From Clostridia bacterium (GTDB lineage Bacteria > Bacillota > Clostridia > Oscillospirales > Acutalibacteraceae), in the NCBI GenBank assembly GCA_017559305.1, contig JAFYSP010000003.1, forward strand, positions 62,001 through 126,000: a stretch of DNA of 64,000 nt. Reading direction: 5' to 3'. The notes beneath the pieces were generated by a model. The model searched no databases. It was given only the letters and a program-made list of their open reading frames with translations, and was not told where the DNA came from. Shown here in pieces: positions 24,594 through 34,288 of the stretch. How positions within the stretch are numbered: the stretch's first letter is position 1; every line of letters starts with the position of its first letter. The position numbers were made by a program, and so were the translations under genes.

Positions 24594-26563
24594 ATTGTAT
24601 ACGTCTGCCTTGCAATAACGTGGTCTTGATAGCATTTATCAAGCTCGACAAAGTATCCGCTCCAACCCCATACTCTTACTACGAGATTTTTATAATTTTC
24701 GGGGTGCTTTTGAGCATCGTATAACTTTTCGGTGTTGACCATATTGAGTTGTAACTGATGACCGCCCTTGAGTATAAAGGTTCTCACAAGGGCTGCAACC
24801 TTACTGATTCCGTCATCATCTGCAAAAACAGAGTGGTGGAATTCAAGAGTTAACGGGCCGCCGTTGATGACGTTTTCAAAATGCGGCTTTGTCATCGATG
24901 CAATAACCGACACAGGACCTTTCGTCTTTGCAAAAAGACTCACGGAGAAGTTAGCACCGAGCGGCTCACCCTTTCTTCTACCGTCGGGAGAGGCACCTAA
25001 CTCGTCTGCCATCCATACGTAATACATAGCGCTTCCCGTACCTGCTCTGAATATGCCGCCGCACTCGTTTTTGCGACCTTTAAGACTCTCGGCAAAGGTA
25101 TCAAGAAGTAGGACCGCAATACTGTCCACGAAGTCGTCGTTATTACCCATTTTGGGTGCTTCGTAGCGGAGTAAATGTAAAAGCTCCGAGTATCCCTCAA
25201 AGTTGTTGTCAATTGCATCAATAAGTTCATCGGGAGTTATGCGCTTTTCTTCGAATACGTATTTCTTAATTGCCGCAAGAGAATCTGCTCCGGTTGAAAT
25301 GCCGCATCCGTGAATGCCGTAATTATTGTATTTTGCCTTTAAGTAGTCGGCGCCCGGCATCAAAAGATTCACAAGAGGGCAAGGCAATTTATATCCGCTT
25401 TTCCAGGTTGTGCAAATTCTTTCTGCCTCATTGAATATTTCTTTCTTGACAGCATTGAAAAACTTATCGTAATTTGCAGAGCTTTTAAGGGATGAATGTA
25501 GCGCAATATCTATACATTTGGGATAAGATAATCCGTCGATATTTACTATATCAACCGCATTACCGGGGATTATAAACTCCCAACAAGCAGCTACTGTGTA
25601 GTTTGCGGCATCCTCATAGTCGTAACCGAGCTTTTGAAGAGCGGGTATTACAATATCATCGTTTGAATACTGAGGAAAACCAAGTCCTCTTTTGGTAAGC
25701 TTTGTGGCGAGCTCAAATCTTTCTATTGGTGTATTTTTGTTGACTCTGAGATTGATTTTCGGGTCAATAAGTCCGTTGTTGTATGATGCCTCAAGACAAA
25801 GTTCGGACAAGAGGTTGAAAACGTCGTTTCCGTCCTTATCTATACCGCCGAGCATCATGCTTTGCCCGTTGTCACCTTGTTGTATGCCGCGGTAAAGATC
25901 GCTGTCTTTGTTGAAGGATAGGAAAAAATCTTCAAGTAATTCAAGAGCAGATTCCTTTGTGTGAGTACCTTCCTCTAAATCCTTTTTGAGATACTTCCAC
26001 AAATTAAGGTCAAATCTGCCGACCGTATTATGCATATATCCCTCAAGCCATATTGCATAGTGCAAAATTCTGAAAAATTGCAATGCTTCTCTGAAATTTC
26101 TTGCGGGGTAGCGGGGCACCTGAGTCAAAACCTCGACAATGTCGTTTCTTCCAAGGCGCTTTGCTTCTTCGAGATACTTGTCAGAGAGCATAATGATACT
26201 GTCAATGTCACGCTTTGCATACTCGTCTGCCGTCTTTCTCATTTCGATAAGACCTTTGTCGATGGCACCGTAATAGTCGAGCGCCAAATTATTTATACAA
26301 TCCCAAATGCCGAGCTCGTCTTTTTCTTGCTCGGTTATAACGTCGGGAAGGTTGGAAACGGTTCTTACAAAACAAATTTTTTCATCGGGTAAAATTATCG
26401 GTTTTTCTTCCTTGCAAAGACGGTAGAATCTGTCTGCCATTCGGCTTTTAAGGTTAAGTCCCGCTTTGGAATATTCTTCCGCTAAATTCCAATCAACTTT
26501 ATGACGAAGATTTCTTTGCTCGTGGTTCACGTAAAATTTGAAATATTCTTTATTAGAAATCAT
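24590..26563 (-). CDS. Glycyl radical enzyme of unknown substrate
   Basis: The 657-residue protein has the radical loop RVWGWSGYF with Gly633 near the C-terminus and the active-site finger AACWEF with Cys327 and Glu329. A Cys-x-Glu pair is typical of dehydratases, lyases and decarboxylases of the family, not of pyruvate formate-lyase (Cys-Cys). It is shorter than the 780-850 residues of well-known members. It forms an operon with its activase, so the pair should work anaerobically in the cytoplasm. The AraC-type regulator divergent at 26671 with its paired operator suggests induction by a small substrate. I cannot name the substrate. The ribosome site is an unusual G-run, AGGGGGGG. Confidence 0.88.
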   Translation of the reverse strand: MISNKEYFKFYVNHEQRNLRHKVDWNLAEEYSKAGLNLKSRMADRFYRLCKEEKPIILPDEKICFVRTVSNLPDVITEQEKDELGIWDCINNLALDYYGAIDKGLIEMRKTADEYAKRDIDSIIMLSDKYLEEAKRLGRNDIVEVLTQVPRYPARNFREALQFFRILHYAIWLEGYMHNTVGRFDLNLWKYLKKDLEEGTHTKESALELLEDFFLSFNKDSDLYRGIQQGDNGQSMMLGGIDKDGNDVFNLLSELCLEASYNNGLIDPKINLRVNKNTPIERFELATKLTKRGLGFPQYSNDDIVIPALQKLGYDYEDAANYTVAACWEFIIPGNAVDIVNIDGLSYPKCIDIALHSSLKSSANYDKFFNAVKKEIFNEAERICTTWKSGYKLPCPLVNLLMPGADYLKAKYNNYGIHGCGISTGADSLAAIKKYVFEEKRITPDELIDAIDNNFEGYSELLHLLRYEAPKMGNNDDFVDSIAVLLLDTFAESLKGRKNECGGIFRAGTGSAMYYVWMADELGASPDGRRKGEPLGANFSVSLFAKTKGPVSVIASMTKPHFENVINGGPLTLEFHHSVFADDDGISKVAALVRTFILKGGHQLQLNMVNTEKLYDAQKHPENYKNLVVRVWGWSGYFVELDKCYQDHVIARQTYTI

Positions 26564-26602
26564 AATTTGCCCCCCCTAATTGAACTCTGAATTTAGGATA
26601 TA

Positions 26603-26640
26603 GCAAAATATTGACATTTTCTTGCAAAATATTGTATAAT
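26603..26640 (+). promoter_or_regulatory. Promoter with direct-repeat operator for the AraC regulator at 26671
   Basis: TTGACA (26611-26616) and TATAAT (26635-26640) are 18 bases apart. The 11-mer GCAAAATATTG occurs at 26603-26613 and again at 26624-26634, spaced exactly 21 bases, two helix turns, as expected for an AraC-type protein. The second copy fills the -10 spacer, so binding should repress the regulator and may activate the divergent glycyl radical operon. Confidence 0.72.
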
Positions 26641-26670
26641 AATAGCAATAAATTATCTTTTGGAGGGTAT

Positions 26671-27450
26671 ATGATATTTCATCAGCCACACAATTCCAAA
26701 ACCAACTACAATTACAATGCTTTTTTCTATAGGCAAGAAAAGTGGGATCCGCATTTCCATAAGAATTTTGAACTGATTTATGTTTTAGAGGGTGTAATTG
26801 AGTGTACGGTGGGAAACACCAAACAAATAGTAAAACCCAATGAATTCGCCCTCTGCCTTTCTAATGAGGTGCATAGTATCACACCTTGTAAAAATGCTCT
26901 TTATTGGGTTGGAGTTTTTTCCGAGGATTATGTTCGTGCCTTTTCAAAAGCCGTGCAGGGTAAGGTGGGAAACGGCTTTGTTTTTGTCTGTTCAGAGTCG
27001 GTAAACAAATTCTTAAAAGAAAACCTTATAACCGATAAAACGCCGCCCGTTTATATGCTTAAATCCTGCCTATATGCCGTATGTGAGGAGTATTCCAATT
27101 CGGTAAACCTTACCGATAAAAATATGAAAGATTCCGAAACAATGCTAAAAATCACCGACTACGTCCTTAAAAACCATAAAAACGATATTTCTCTTTCGTC
27201 ATTAGCGGCTCTGCTCGGATATGACTATCATTATGTTTCAAGATATTTCCATGAAGTTTTCAATATGTCCTTTGCCGATTACCTTAATTCCTATCGGCTT
27301 GAAACCGCAATAGCAATGCTCGAGGAAACCGATAAAAACATCGCCGACATTGCCTTTGAAAGCGGATTTCAAAGTGTGCGAAATTTCAATAATTGCTTCA
27401 AAACCCGTTTCGGCACACCACCTTCATCCTACCGAAAAATCATAAAATGA
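26671..27450 (+). CDS. AraC family regulator divergent from the glycyl radical operon
   Basis: The 259-residue protein has an N-terminal cupin domain (WDPHFHKNFELIYVLEG) and a C-terminal double helix-turn-helix with IADIAFESGFQSVRNFNNCF and FGTPPSSYRK. The start at 26671 follows TGGAGGG; an upstream start at 26611 has no site and overlaps the promoter. It reads away from the glycyl radical enzyme and probably controls it through the repeated operator upstream. Confidence 0.87.
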   Translation: MIFHQPHNSKTNYNYNAFFYRQEKWDPHFHKNFELIYVLEGVIECTVGNTKQIVKPNEFALCLSNEVHSITPCKNALYWVGVFSEDYVRAFSKAVQGKVGNGFVFVCSESVNKFLKENLITDKTPPVYMLKSCLYAVCEEYSNSVNLTDKNMKDSETMLKITDYVLKNHKNDISLSSLAALLGYDYHYVSRYFHEVFNMSFADYLNSYRLETAIAMLEETDKNIADIAFESGFQSVRNFNNCFKTRFGTPPSSYRKIIK

Positions 27451-27505
27451 TAAAAAATTACCCTTGTGTCACCATTAGTAAGTAAGGTGATACAGGGGTG
27501 CTTTT

Positions 27506-28348
27506 TTATGCCAGAATTGATCTTTTGTCGGTCGGGTCGAAAAAATCTCCCTCTTTTGCCGAATAATCCACTCTATAGTCTTTGGGCAGGTTTTTTGGCG
27601 AAAATCCCGTTATTTCTTTGAACACCTTGTTGAAATTCCGCACAGTCGAAAAACCGCATTTAAGTGAAACGGCGGTGGCGGTTAGGTTTTGTCCGCTTTT
27701 GAGCATTTCTGCGGCATGTTCAACCTTTATGGTGTTTAAGTATTCGGTAAAACTCATACCTGAAAGTTCTTTGAAAAGTTTTGAAAAATGAGAAGGACTG
27801 TATCCTGAATACTTGACTGCATCAGCAAAAGTTATGTAAGCAAATTCCTCGTTTATCTTCCATATAAGGTTTTTGTAAAACCTCGATTTGTTGTCCCTTT
27901 GTTCGTGAGGAGAGCGACTGAACAAATCAATTACAAATCCTCTCGTGCGGTTTTCGATTTGCTCTCGGTAAAATTCTGACTTTTGGTATTCAAGCGCCCT
28001 TATTTCGCCAAACAACCCAAAAGTATCAAACTCATTACTGATTTTAGGAGAGGTGAGTGAAAACAAGTCGGTAATATCTCCGCAAATACTTTCGTCGAAT
28101 ATCATAATGTCGGTCTCGGCGCCATCTTCACTCATAATGTAATGAAGTTTCTCACCGACACAGAAAAACGAATCACCTGCGGCGGCTTGGAACAACATAT
28201 CTCCGATTTTGATTTTGGCTTTTCCGCTTTTTACCATTATTATCTCGTTTTCAAAATGCCAATGCAAAACGTTTACAAGGTTTTTATAAGAACCGCACCA
28301 GACTTTTTTGCCTTCCTCGAAACGCCTTTTTTCGAAATTTCCCAACAT
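27506..28348 (-). CDS. AraC family regulator, probable arabinose-operon regulator
   Basis: The 280-residue protein has an N-terminal cupin domain (NVLHWHFENEIIMVKSGKA) and a C-terminal helix-turn-helix pair with GYSPSHFSKLFKELSGMSF and CGFSTVRNFNKVF. It is divergent from the arabinose operon across 137 bases, so it is its likely regulator; Clostridia more often use AraR or XylR there, so this is inference. A TATAAT box on the minus strand lies at 28384-28379 with a weak -35 box. Confidence 0.82.
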   Translation of the reverse strand: MLGNFEKRRFEEGKKVWCGSYKNLVNVLHWHFENEIIMVKSGKAKIKIGDMLFQAAAGDSFFCVGEKLHYIMSEDGAETDIMIFDESICGDITDLFSLTSPKISNEFDTFGLFGEIRALEYQKSEFYREQIENRTRGFVIDLFSRSPHEQRDNKSRFYKNLIWKINEEFAYITFADAVKYSGYSPSHFSKLFKELSGMSFTEYLNTIKVEHAAEMLKSGQNLTATAVSLKCGFSTVRNFNKVFKEITGFSPKNLPKDYRVDYSAKEGDFFDPTDKRSILA

Positions 28349-28485
28349 AATTCCTAAACTCCTGAAATTTTATGCTTTATTATATCACAAATCACAATAA
28401 AATTCTATACTGTAATATCAAAATTCTTTTTATAATCAAAAGATTTTTATATAATTACATCAACAAATAAAAGTGGAGGCGTAAT

Positions 28486-30009
28486 ATGAAAAATTATCTC
28501 GGTATAGAATTCGGCTCAACCCGTATCAAAGCAATTTTGATAGACCAGGGTTATACCCCCGTATCATCAGGGGATTATACTTGGAAATCTGATTTTATAA
28601 ACGGTATTTGGACCTATGAATTAGATGAGGCAATTCAAGGACTAAAAACCGCTTTGTCGGGAATAAATGATACTAAAAATATATCCGCTATGGGTATATC
28701 AGGTATGATGCACGGATACCTTGCCTTTGATGAGAATTGGAATCTTTTGGTCCCGTTCCGCACCTGGCAAAATACCATCACAGCCACAGCCGCAAGTGAA
28801 CTTACTTCATTGTTCGGTTTTAATATTCCGCAAAGATGGAGTATAGCGCATTTGTATCAGGCAATTCTCAATGGGGAAGACCATATCGGAAAAATTGCTC
28901 ATATCACCACACTTTCGGGATATATTCACTTTTTACTTACGGGTGAAAACGTCCTCGGTATCGGTGAAGCATCGGGAATGTTCCCTATAGACCCCAAAAC
29001 CAAATCTTATGATGGAAAAATGCTTAAAAAATTCCAAAATCTTGTCACCCAAAAAGGTCTTTCCTGGGATATTAAAGACCTTTTGCCTCGTGTCTTGGTG
29101 GCAGGTCAGAATGCAGGTTGCTTAACCGAAAAGGGCGCAAAACTTGTAGATAACTTGTTGCCTGCAGGCATTCCTTTTGCCGCACCTGAAGGAGATGGGG
29201 ATACGGGTATGACGGCTACGAATTCCGTCAGCGTCGGTACCGGTAACGTTTCGGCAGGAACTTCAATCTTCTCAATGGTGGTTTTAGATAAGCCGCTTGA
29301 AAATAATTACGAGGAAATAGACGTCATCACAACGCCCACGGGAGAGCCTGTCGCAATGGTGCATTGTAATAACTGTACCAACGATTCAAACGCCTGGATA
29401 AATATTCTTCGTGAAACGGCAGAACTTTTCGGCGCAAATATCACAACAGGCGAACTTTATACCAAACTTTATGAAAAATCCCTTGAGGGAGATGCAAATT
29501 GCGGAAAGGTTATGGTTTGCAACTATCTTGCAGGGGAGGGCGTAACTCATTTTGATGAGGGCAGACCTTTGGTACTTCGCTCGGCAAACAGCAAGTTTAC
29601 ACTTGCAAATTTTATGCGTTCATCCCTTTATTCCACACTTGCCACTTTGGCTATCGGTATGGAAATTTTAGATAAAGAGAACGTTAAAATCGAGTTTCTG
29701 AATGCTCACGGCGGACTTTTCAAAACTAAGGGCGTCGGAGTAAAATACCTTGCAGCAGCAACGGGAAGTGAAGTAAAGGTTATGAAAACTGCAGGTGAAG
29801 GCGGTCCGTTTGGCATGGCTTTACTTGCCGCTTATCTTGACAATAACGCAAAACCTCTCGAACAGTTTTTGAAAGATGAAGTTTTCGGCAATTCCGAGAG
29901 CCAAATCTATTCGCCCGAAGCCGAATGTGTAGATGGCTTTAAGGAATATCTGGAAGAATACAAGAAGATTTTAGAAGTTGAAAGGTCAGCAGTAGAAAGG
30001 GTTAAATAA
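28486..30009 (+). CDS. FGGY-family kinase, probable L-ribulokinase
   Basis: The 507-residue protein has the FGGY ATP-binding start GIEFGSTRIKAILID, GISGMMHGYLAFD, and the C-terminal glycine-rich segment EGGPFGMALLAAYLD. It resembles xylulokinase-like kinases that replace classical AraB in Clostridia. With araA and araD directly downstream it should phosphorylate L-ribulose to L-ribulose 5-phosphate; the family also covers xylulose and other sugars, so the substrate rests on context. GGAGG lies 8 bases before the start, and araA begins one base after its stop. Confidence 0.83.
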   Translation: MKNYLGIEFGSTRIKAILIDQGYTPVSSGDYTWKSDFINGIWTYELDEAIQGLKTALSGINDTKNISAMGISGMMHGYLAFDENWNLLVPFRTWQNTITATAASELTSLFGFNIPQRWSIAHLYQAILNGEDHIGKIAHITTLSGYIHFLLTGENVLGIGEASGMFPIDPKTKSYDGKMLKKFQNLVTQKGLSWDIKDLLPRVLVAGQNAGCLTEKGAKLVDNLLPAGIPFAAPEGDGDTGMTATNSVSVGTGNVSAGTSIFSMVVLDKPLENNYEEIDVITTPTGEPVAMVHCNNCTNDSNAWINILRETAELFGANITTGELYTKLYEKSLEGDANCGKVMVCNYLAGEGVTHFDEGRPLVLRSANSKFTLANFMRSSLYSTLATLAIGMEILDKENVKIEFLNAHGGLFKTKGVGVKYLAAATGSEVKVMKTAGEGGPFGMALLAAYLDNNAKPLEQFLKDEVFGNSESQIYSPEAECVDGFKEYLEEYKKILEVERSAVERVK

Positions 30010-30010
30010 T

Positions 30011-31480
30011 ATGAAATACGAATTTTGGTTTGTGGTCGGTTCACAGTTTTTATATGGCGACGAGGTGCTCGAAACTGTCGAAAAAAGAGCAAAAGAGATG
30101 GCAAATGAACTGTCAGGTAAATTGCCCTATCCTTTAATATATAAGGTAACGGCAAAGACAAGCAAGGAAATAAGCGATGTAGTAAAGGCGGCGAATTTTG
30201 ATGATTCTTGTGCCGGAATCATTACCTGGTGCCACACCTTTAGCCCCTCAAAAATGTGGATAAACGGCCTTAAGGACCTCAAAAAACCTTATTGCCATTT
30301 TGCCACACAGTATAACGAAAAAATCCCCAATGATGAAATAGATATGGATTTTATGAATCTTAATCAAGCGGCGCACGGAGATAGGGAACACGGATTTATA
30401 GCCGCAAGACTTAGAATGCCTCGCAAGGTTATAGCAGGATATTGGAAACGTCAAGAGGTACAAACACGCATTGCGAGTTGGATGAAATCTGCGGTCGGCG
30501 TTGCATTCTCGAAAAACTTAAAGGTTATGCGCTTTGGCGATAATATGAGAGACGTTGCCGTCACCGAGGGCGATAAGGTCGAGGTTCAGACAAAACTCGG
30601 TTGGGAGGTAAATACCTGGGCGGTAGGAGACCTTGTAAAAGAAATGTCAGTAGTCACCGATAAGGAAATTGATGCCCTTATGGCTGAATACGGCGAAAAA
30701 TATGAAATCGCAACGGATAATATAGAAGCCGTTCGTTATCAGGCGAGAGAAGAAATTGCAATCAAAAAAATGCTTGACCGTGAGAACTGCGTAGCATTCA
30801 CAAATACATTTCAGGACCTTTACGGTATGGAACAACTCCCCGGTCTTGCATCACAGCACTTAATGTCCGAGGGCTACGGCTACGGCGGAGAGGGCGACTG
30901 GAAGGTGTCTGCCATGACCGCTATTATGAAGGCGATGGGCGAAAACGGAAACGGCGCTTCCGCCTTTATGGAGGACTACACCTATCATCTCGAGGAGGGC
31001 AAGGAATACTCCCTCGGCGCTCATATGCTTGAAGTTTGTCCAAGTCTTGCAAGTGCCGATAAAAAGCCACGTATCGAAACACATCATCTCGGTATCGGTA
31101 TGAATGAAAAAGATCCTGCCCGCCTTGTGTTCGAGGGAAAAGAGGGCAATGCAATAGTAGTGTCCCTCGTCGATATGGGTGGTAGACTCCGTCTTATCTG
31201 TCAGGATATTGTTTGCGTTAAACCTATTATGGAAATGCCTAATCTTCCCGTAGCACGTGTTATGTGGCGAGCAATGCCAAATCTTACTACAGGTGTTGAA
31301 TGTTGGATTACTGCGGGAGGCGCTCATCATACCGTTTTGTCCTATGACGTAACAACAGAGCAGATGAAAGATTTTGCAAATATGATGGATATTGAGTTCG
31401 TGCATATCACAAAGGATACTACAGTAGAAGCGCTCGAAAAAGAACTATTCTTAAACGACCTTGCATGGAAACTTAAATGA
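30011..31480 (+). CDS. araA: L-arabinose isomerase
   Basis: The 489-residue protein opens with [18 protein letters not shown] and has [23 protein letters not shown] and the metal-site segment AHMLEVCPS, all AraA features, at the usual length (about 490-500). It converts L-arabinose to L-ribulose in the cytoplasm with a divalent metal. It is second in the kinase-araA-araD operon. Confidence 0.95.
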   Translation: MKYEFWFVVGSQFLYGDEVLETVEKRAKEMANELSGKLPYPLIYKVTAKTSKEISDVVKAANFDDSCAGIITWCHTFSPSKMWINGLKDLKKPYCHFATQYNEKIPNDEIDMDFMNLNQAAHGDREHGFIAARLRMPRKVIAGYWKRQEVQTRIASWMKSAVGVAFSKNLKVMRFGDNMRDVAVTEGDKVEVQTKLGWEVNTWAVGDLVKEMSVVTDKEIDALMAEYGEKYEIATDNIEAVRYQAREEIAIKKMLDRENCVAFTNTFQDLYGMEQLPGLASQHLMSEGYGYGGEGDWKVSAMTAIMKAMGENGNGASAFMEDYTYHLEEGKEYSLGAHMLEVCPSLASADKKPRIETHHLGIGMNEKDPARLVFEGKEGNAIVVSLVDMGGRLRLICQDIVCVKPIMEMPNLPVARVMWRAMPNLTTGVECWITAGGAHHTVLSYDVTTEQMKDFANMMDIEFVHITKDTTVEALEKELFLNDLAWKLK

Positions 31481-31490
31481 GGTGAACGAA

Positions 31491-32180
31491 ATGCTTGAAA
31501 ACTTAAAACAAAAGGTACTTAAAGCCAATTTAGACCTCGTAAAATACGGACTTGTCACATTCACTTGGGGCAACGTTTCTGCAATAGACAGAGAAAAAGG
31601 ACTTGTCGTTATAAAACCGAGCGGTGTAGAGTACGACACCATGACGGCGGATGACATGGTAGTAGTTGACCTTGAGGGAAATACCGTCGAGGGCAAGTGG
31701 AAACCTTCATCCGATACCCCTACCCATATTGAACTTTATAAAGCGTTTAATAATATCGGTGCGGTTGTGCATACCCATTCAAAATGGGCAACTTCCTTTG
31801 CTCAGGCGGGCGTCGGTATAGACCCTCTCGGCACCACCCACGCCGATTATTTCTACGGTGAAATCCCTTGCACACGCAAAATGACCGTATCAGAAATAAA
31901 GGGCGAGTACGAAAAGGAAACGGGCAAAGTGATAGCAGAGCGATTCCAAAAACTTTCTGCCGATGATATTCCTGCGGTTTTGGTTCATTCTCACGGACCT
32001 TTTGCGTGGGGTACCGATGCCGCTAATGCGGTACATAATGCAGTTGTGTTGGAGCAACTTGCGTTTATGGCGGTGCAGACCAAATTATTAAACCTCGATG
32101 TAACAAATATGCAACAGGAACTACTTGATAAACATTATCTCCGTAAACACGGTAAAAATGCCTATTACGGACAAAAATAA
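31491..32180 (+). CDS. araD: L-ribulose-5-phosphate 4-epimerase
   Basis: The 229-residue class II aldolase-type protein has [26 protein letters not shown] (zinc His residues) and [11 protein letters not shown]. It converts L-ribulose 5-phosphate to D-xylulose 5-phosphate, the entry to the pentose phosphate pathway. The start at 31491 follows GAGGTGA, 11 bases after araA; a longer frame at 31461 overlaps araA. Confidence 0.95.
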   Translation: MLENLKQKVLKANLDLVKYGLVTFTWGNVSAIDREKGLVVIKPSGVEYDTMTADDMVVVDLEGNTVEGKWKPSSDTPTHIELYKAFNNIGAVVHTHSKWATSFAQAGVGIDPLGTTHADYFYGEIPCTRKMTVSEIKGEYEKETGKVIAERFQKLSADDIPAVLVHSHGPFAWGTDAANAVHNAVVLEQLAFMAVQTKLLNLDVTNMQQELLDKHYLRKHGKNAYYGQK

Positions 32181-32190
32181 GGGGAATACA

Positions 32191-34212
32191 ATGCTTCTTG
32201 ATTTTTCAAATGAACTTATAAACTTCAAGTTCCAAATTACCGATGAGGGCAACGTAAATCTTCTGGATATTTCGGCAAAAGGCGTAAAAACCTTGCCTAA
32301 AACAGATGAGAGAAGATGCCGCATAGCAGAACTTCAGATCACGGGCGGCAATCAAAACGACCACCACGGTGCAAAGCATACAATTACAAGCGAAAGCGAT
32401 ACTCTCAAATATCAAAGCCATAATTACTATGATAATGAGTATGGCAAAAAACTCGAATTTTTGCTCAAAAACGATAAGGTGGCAGTTACTGTCCATTATC
32501 AGATTTATAATGGTATTTCAGTTGTCAGAAGTTGGAGTGAGGTCGAAAATATCGCAGATGAACCGATAGGTATAGAATATGTTTCGTCATTCACCTATAC
32601 CTTCACTCAAAACGGCGAGCCCAAGGTTTATATTCCGCATAATTCCTGGTGCAGTGAACTTGGCATTAAAGAATATAAATTGTCTGAACTCGGATTCGAT
32701 AGGGTGTACGGATTCACCTTAAAGCGTGTGTCGGAAAGTAATACGGGTACGTGGTCGAGCAAGGAGACTTTGCCTCTCGGCGCTTTAACCGATAACGCGG
32801 GTACTATCTTCTGGCAGATTGAAAATAACGGCTCGTGGAACTGGGAAATCGGGGATATCGCAGATATGCTTTATCTCAAACTTTCAGGTCCCTCGGAGCA
32901 AGAAAACGGTTGGTATAAGGAACTCAAAAAAGGAGAAAAATTCCAAACAGTCAAAGCGGCTGTCAGTTTAGCAGATACTTTTGATAACGCCCTTTGCGAG
33001 ATTACAAAATACCGCCGCATCATCTTCAATAACAATAAGCCGAATTCAAAACTCCCCGTGATTTTTAATGATTATATGAACTGTCTTTCGGGTGACCCGA
33101 CAACCGAAAAACTCATCCCCATTATTGATAAGGCGGCGCAACTCGGTGCAGAATATTTTTGTGTTGATGCCGGTTGGTATGCAGATGGCACTTGGTGGGA
33201 AACGGTAGGCGAATGGATGCCTTGCGATTGGCGATTTCCGGGTGGCATCAAAGAGGTTTTCGACTTCATAAAAGAAAAGGGAATGGTGCCGGGAATCTGG
33301 CTCGAAATCGAGGTTATGGGAATAAACTGTCCGATACTCGATAAATTTTCGGATGATTGCTTCTTTATGCGCCACGGCAAAAGAATTATTGACCACGGCA
33401 GATATCAACTCGATTTCAGAAACAAAAAGGTGCGCAATTACGCTACAAAGGTTATCGACAGGGTTGTGGCAGACTATGGTGTCGGCTATATCAAGATGGA
33501 CTATAATATCGAAGCGGGACTCGGCACCGAAATTGATGCCGACAGTTTTGGCGACGGTCTTTTAGAGCATAACCGTGCTTATCTTTGCTGGATTAAGAGC
33601 ATTAAACAAAAATATCCCGATTTGATACTTGAAAACTGTGCAAGCGGCGGTATGAGAATGGATTACGCAATGCTTGGCGAAATGCATATCCAATCCACAA
33701 GCGACCAGACGAACTATGGTCCAATGGCGGTAATTGCCGCAAACAGTCCGATAGCCGTTTTGCCCGAACAGGCGGCAATGTGGTCTTACCCTCTCTCAAC
33801 AGGCGATGAAAACGAAGCGGCGTATAATATGATAAACTCAATGCTTATCAGAGTGCATTTGAGCGGAGACGTCGCAAATTTAACCGAAAAGCAGTTTGCC
33901 GATGTTAAAGAGGGAATTAAGGTATATAAAGAAATCAGAAAGGATATTCCGAATTTCTTGCCCTTTTATCCGTTAGGACTTAATACCTATCAAAAACCCT
34001 TTGCGGCGGTAGGATATAAAACAAAGGACAAGAGATATTTATCCGTGTGGAAGATGGATACTAAAGAGCAAAGAGTCGAAATTTCTTTAGAAAACTCCAA
34101 AAATGCAAAACTGCTTTATCCGCTTGATACGGATGCTCGTTTGCAGATAAATGATAACGGCATAACACTTAATATGCCCTCAAAATTTTCGGCAGTTTTA
34201 ATCGGATTATAA
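32191..34212 (+). CDS. GH36 glycoside hydrolase in the arabinose operon
   Basis: The 673-residue protein has an N-terminal beta-sandwich, a barrel with FCVDAGWYADG, IWLEIEVMG, the nucleophile Asp437 in YIKMDYN, LENCASGGMR and the acid/base Asp505 in STSDQTNY, then a small C-terminal sheet. It differs clearly from the GH36 enzyme at 9245. It lacks a signal peptide. It follows araD by 10 bases, so it is probably co-expressed with arabinose catabolism. Alpha-galactosidase is the default activity; because L-arabinopyranose has the same ring configuration as D-galactose, a beta-L-arabinopyranosidase role is possible inference. The start at 32191 follows AAGGGGAA. Confidence 0.84.
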   Translation: MLLDFSNELINFKFQITDEGNVNLLDISAKGVKTLPKTDERRCRIAELQITGGNQNDHHGAKHTITSESDTLKYQSHNYYDNEYGKKLEFLLKNDKVAVTVHYQIYNGISVVRSWSEVENIADEPIGIEYVSSFTYTFTQNGEPKVYIPHNSWCSELGIKEYKLSELGFDRVYGFTLKRVSESNTGTWSSKETLPLGALTDNAGTIFWQIENNGSWNWEIGDIADMLYLKLSGPSEQENGWYKELKKGEKFQTVKAAVSLADTFDNALCEITKYRRIIFNNNKPNSKLPVIFNDYMNCLSGDPTTEKLIPIIDKAAQLGAEYFCVDAGWYADGTWWETVGEWMPCDWRFPGGIKEVFDFIKEKGMVPGIWLEIEVMGINCPILDKFSDDCFFMRHGKRIIDHGRYQLDFRNKKVRNYATKVIDRVVADYGVGYIKMDYNIEAGLGTEIDADSFGDGLLEHNRAYLCWIKSIKQKYPDLILENCASGGMRMDYAMLGEMHIQSTSDQTNYGPMAVIAANSPIAVLPEQAAMWSYPLSTGDENEAAYNMINSMLIRVHLSGDVANLTEKQFADVKEGIKVYKEIRKDIPNFLPFYPLGLNTYQKPFAAVGYKTKDKRYLSVWKMDTKEQRVEISLENSKNAKLLYPLDTDARLQINDNGITLNMPSKFSAVLIGL

Positions 34213-34226
34213 AATAAATTTATGTC

Positions 34227-34254
34227 TTGACACCCCCCCTTGTTATGTTATATT
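34227..34254 (+). promoter_or_regulatory. Promoter of the SGNH-like surface protein gene
   Basis: TTGACA (34227-34232) and TATATT (34249-34254) are 16 bases apart, the spacer containing a C7 run. The start codon is at 34289 after AAGGGGG. Confidence 0.62.
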
Positions 34255-34288
34255 ATGGCTATGTAATATAACTCAAGGGGGATTTTTT

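Noticed and set aside
24590..24635. An upstream ATG for the glycyl radical activase
   Set aside because: The ATG at 24593 overlaps the partner's stop codon in the usual ATGA form and gives the standard N-terminus.
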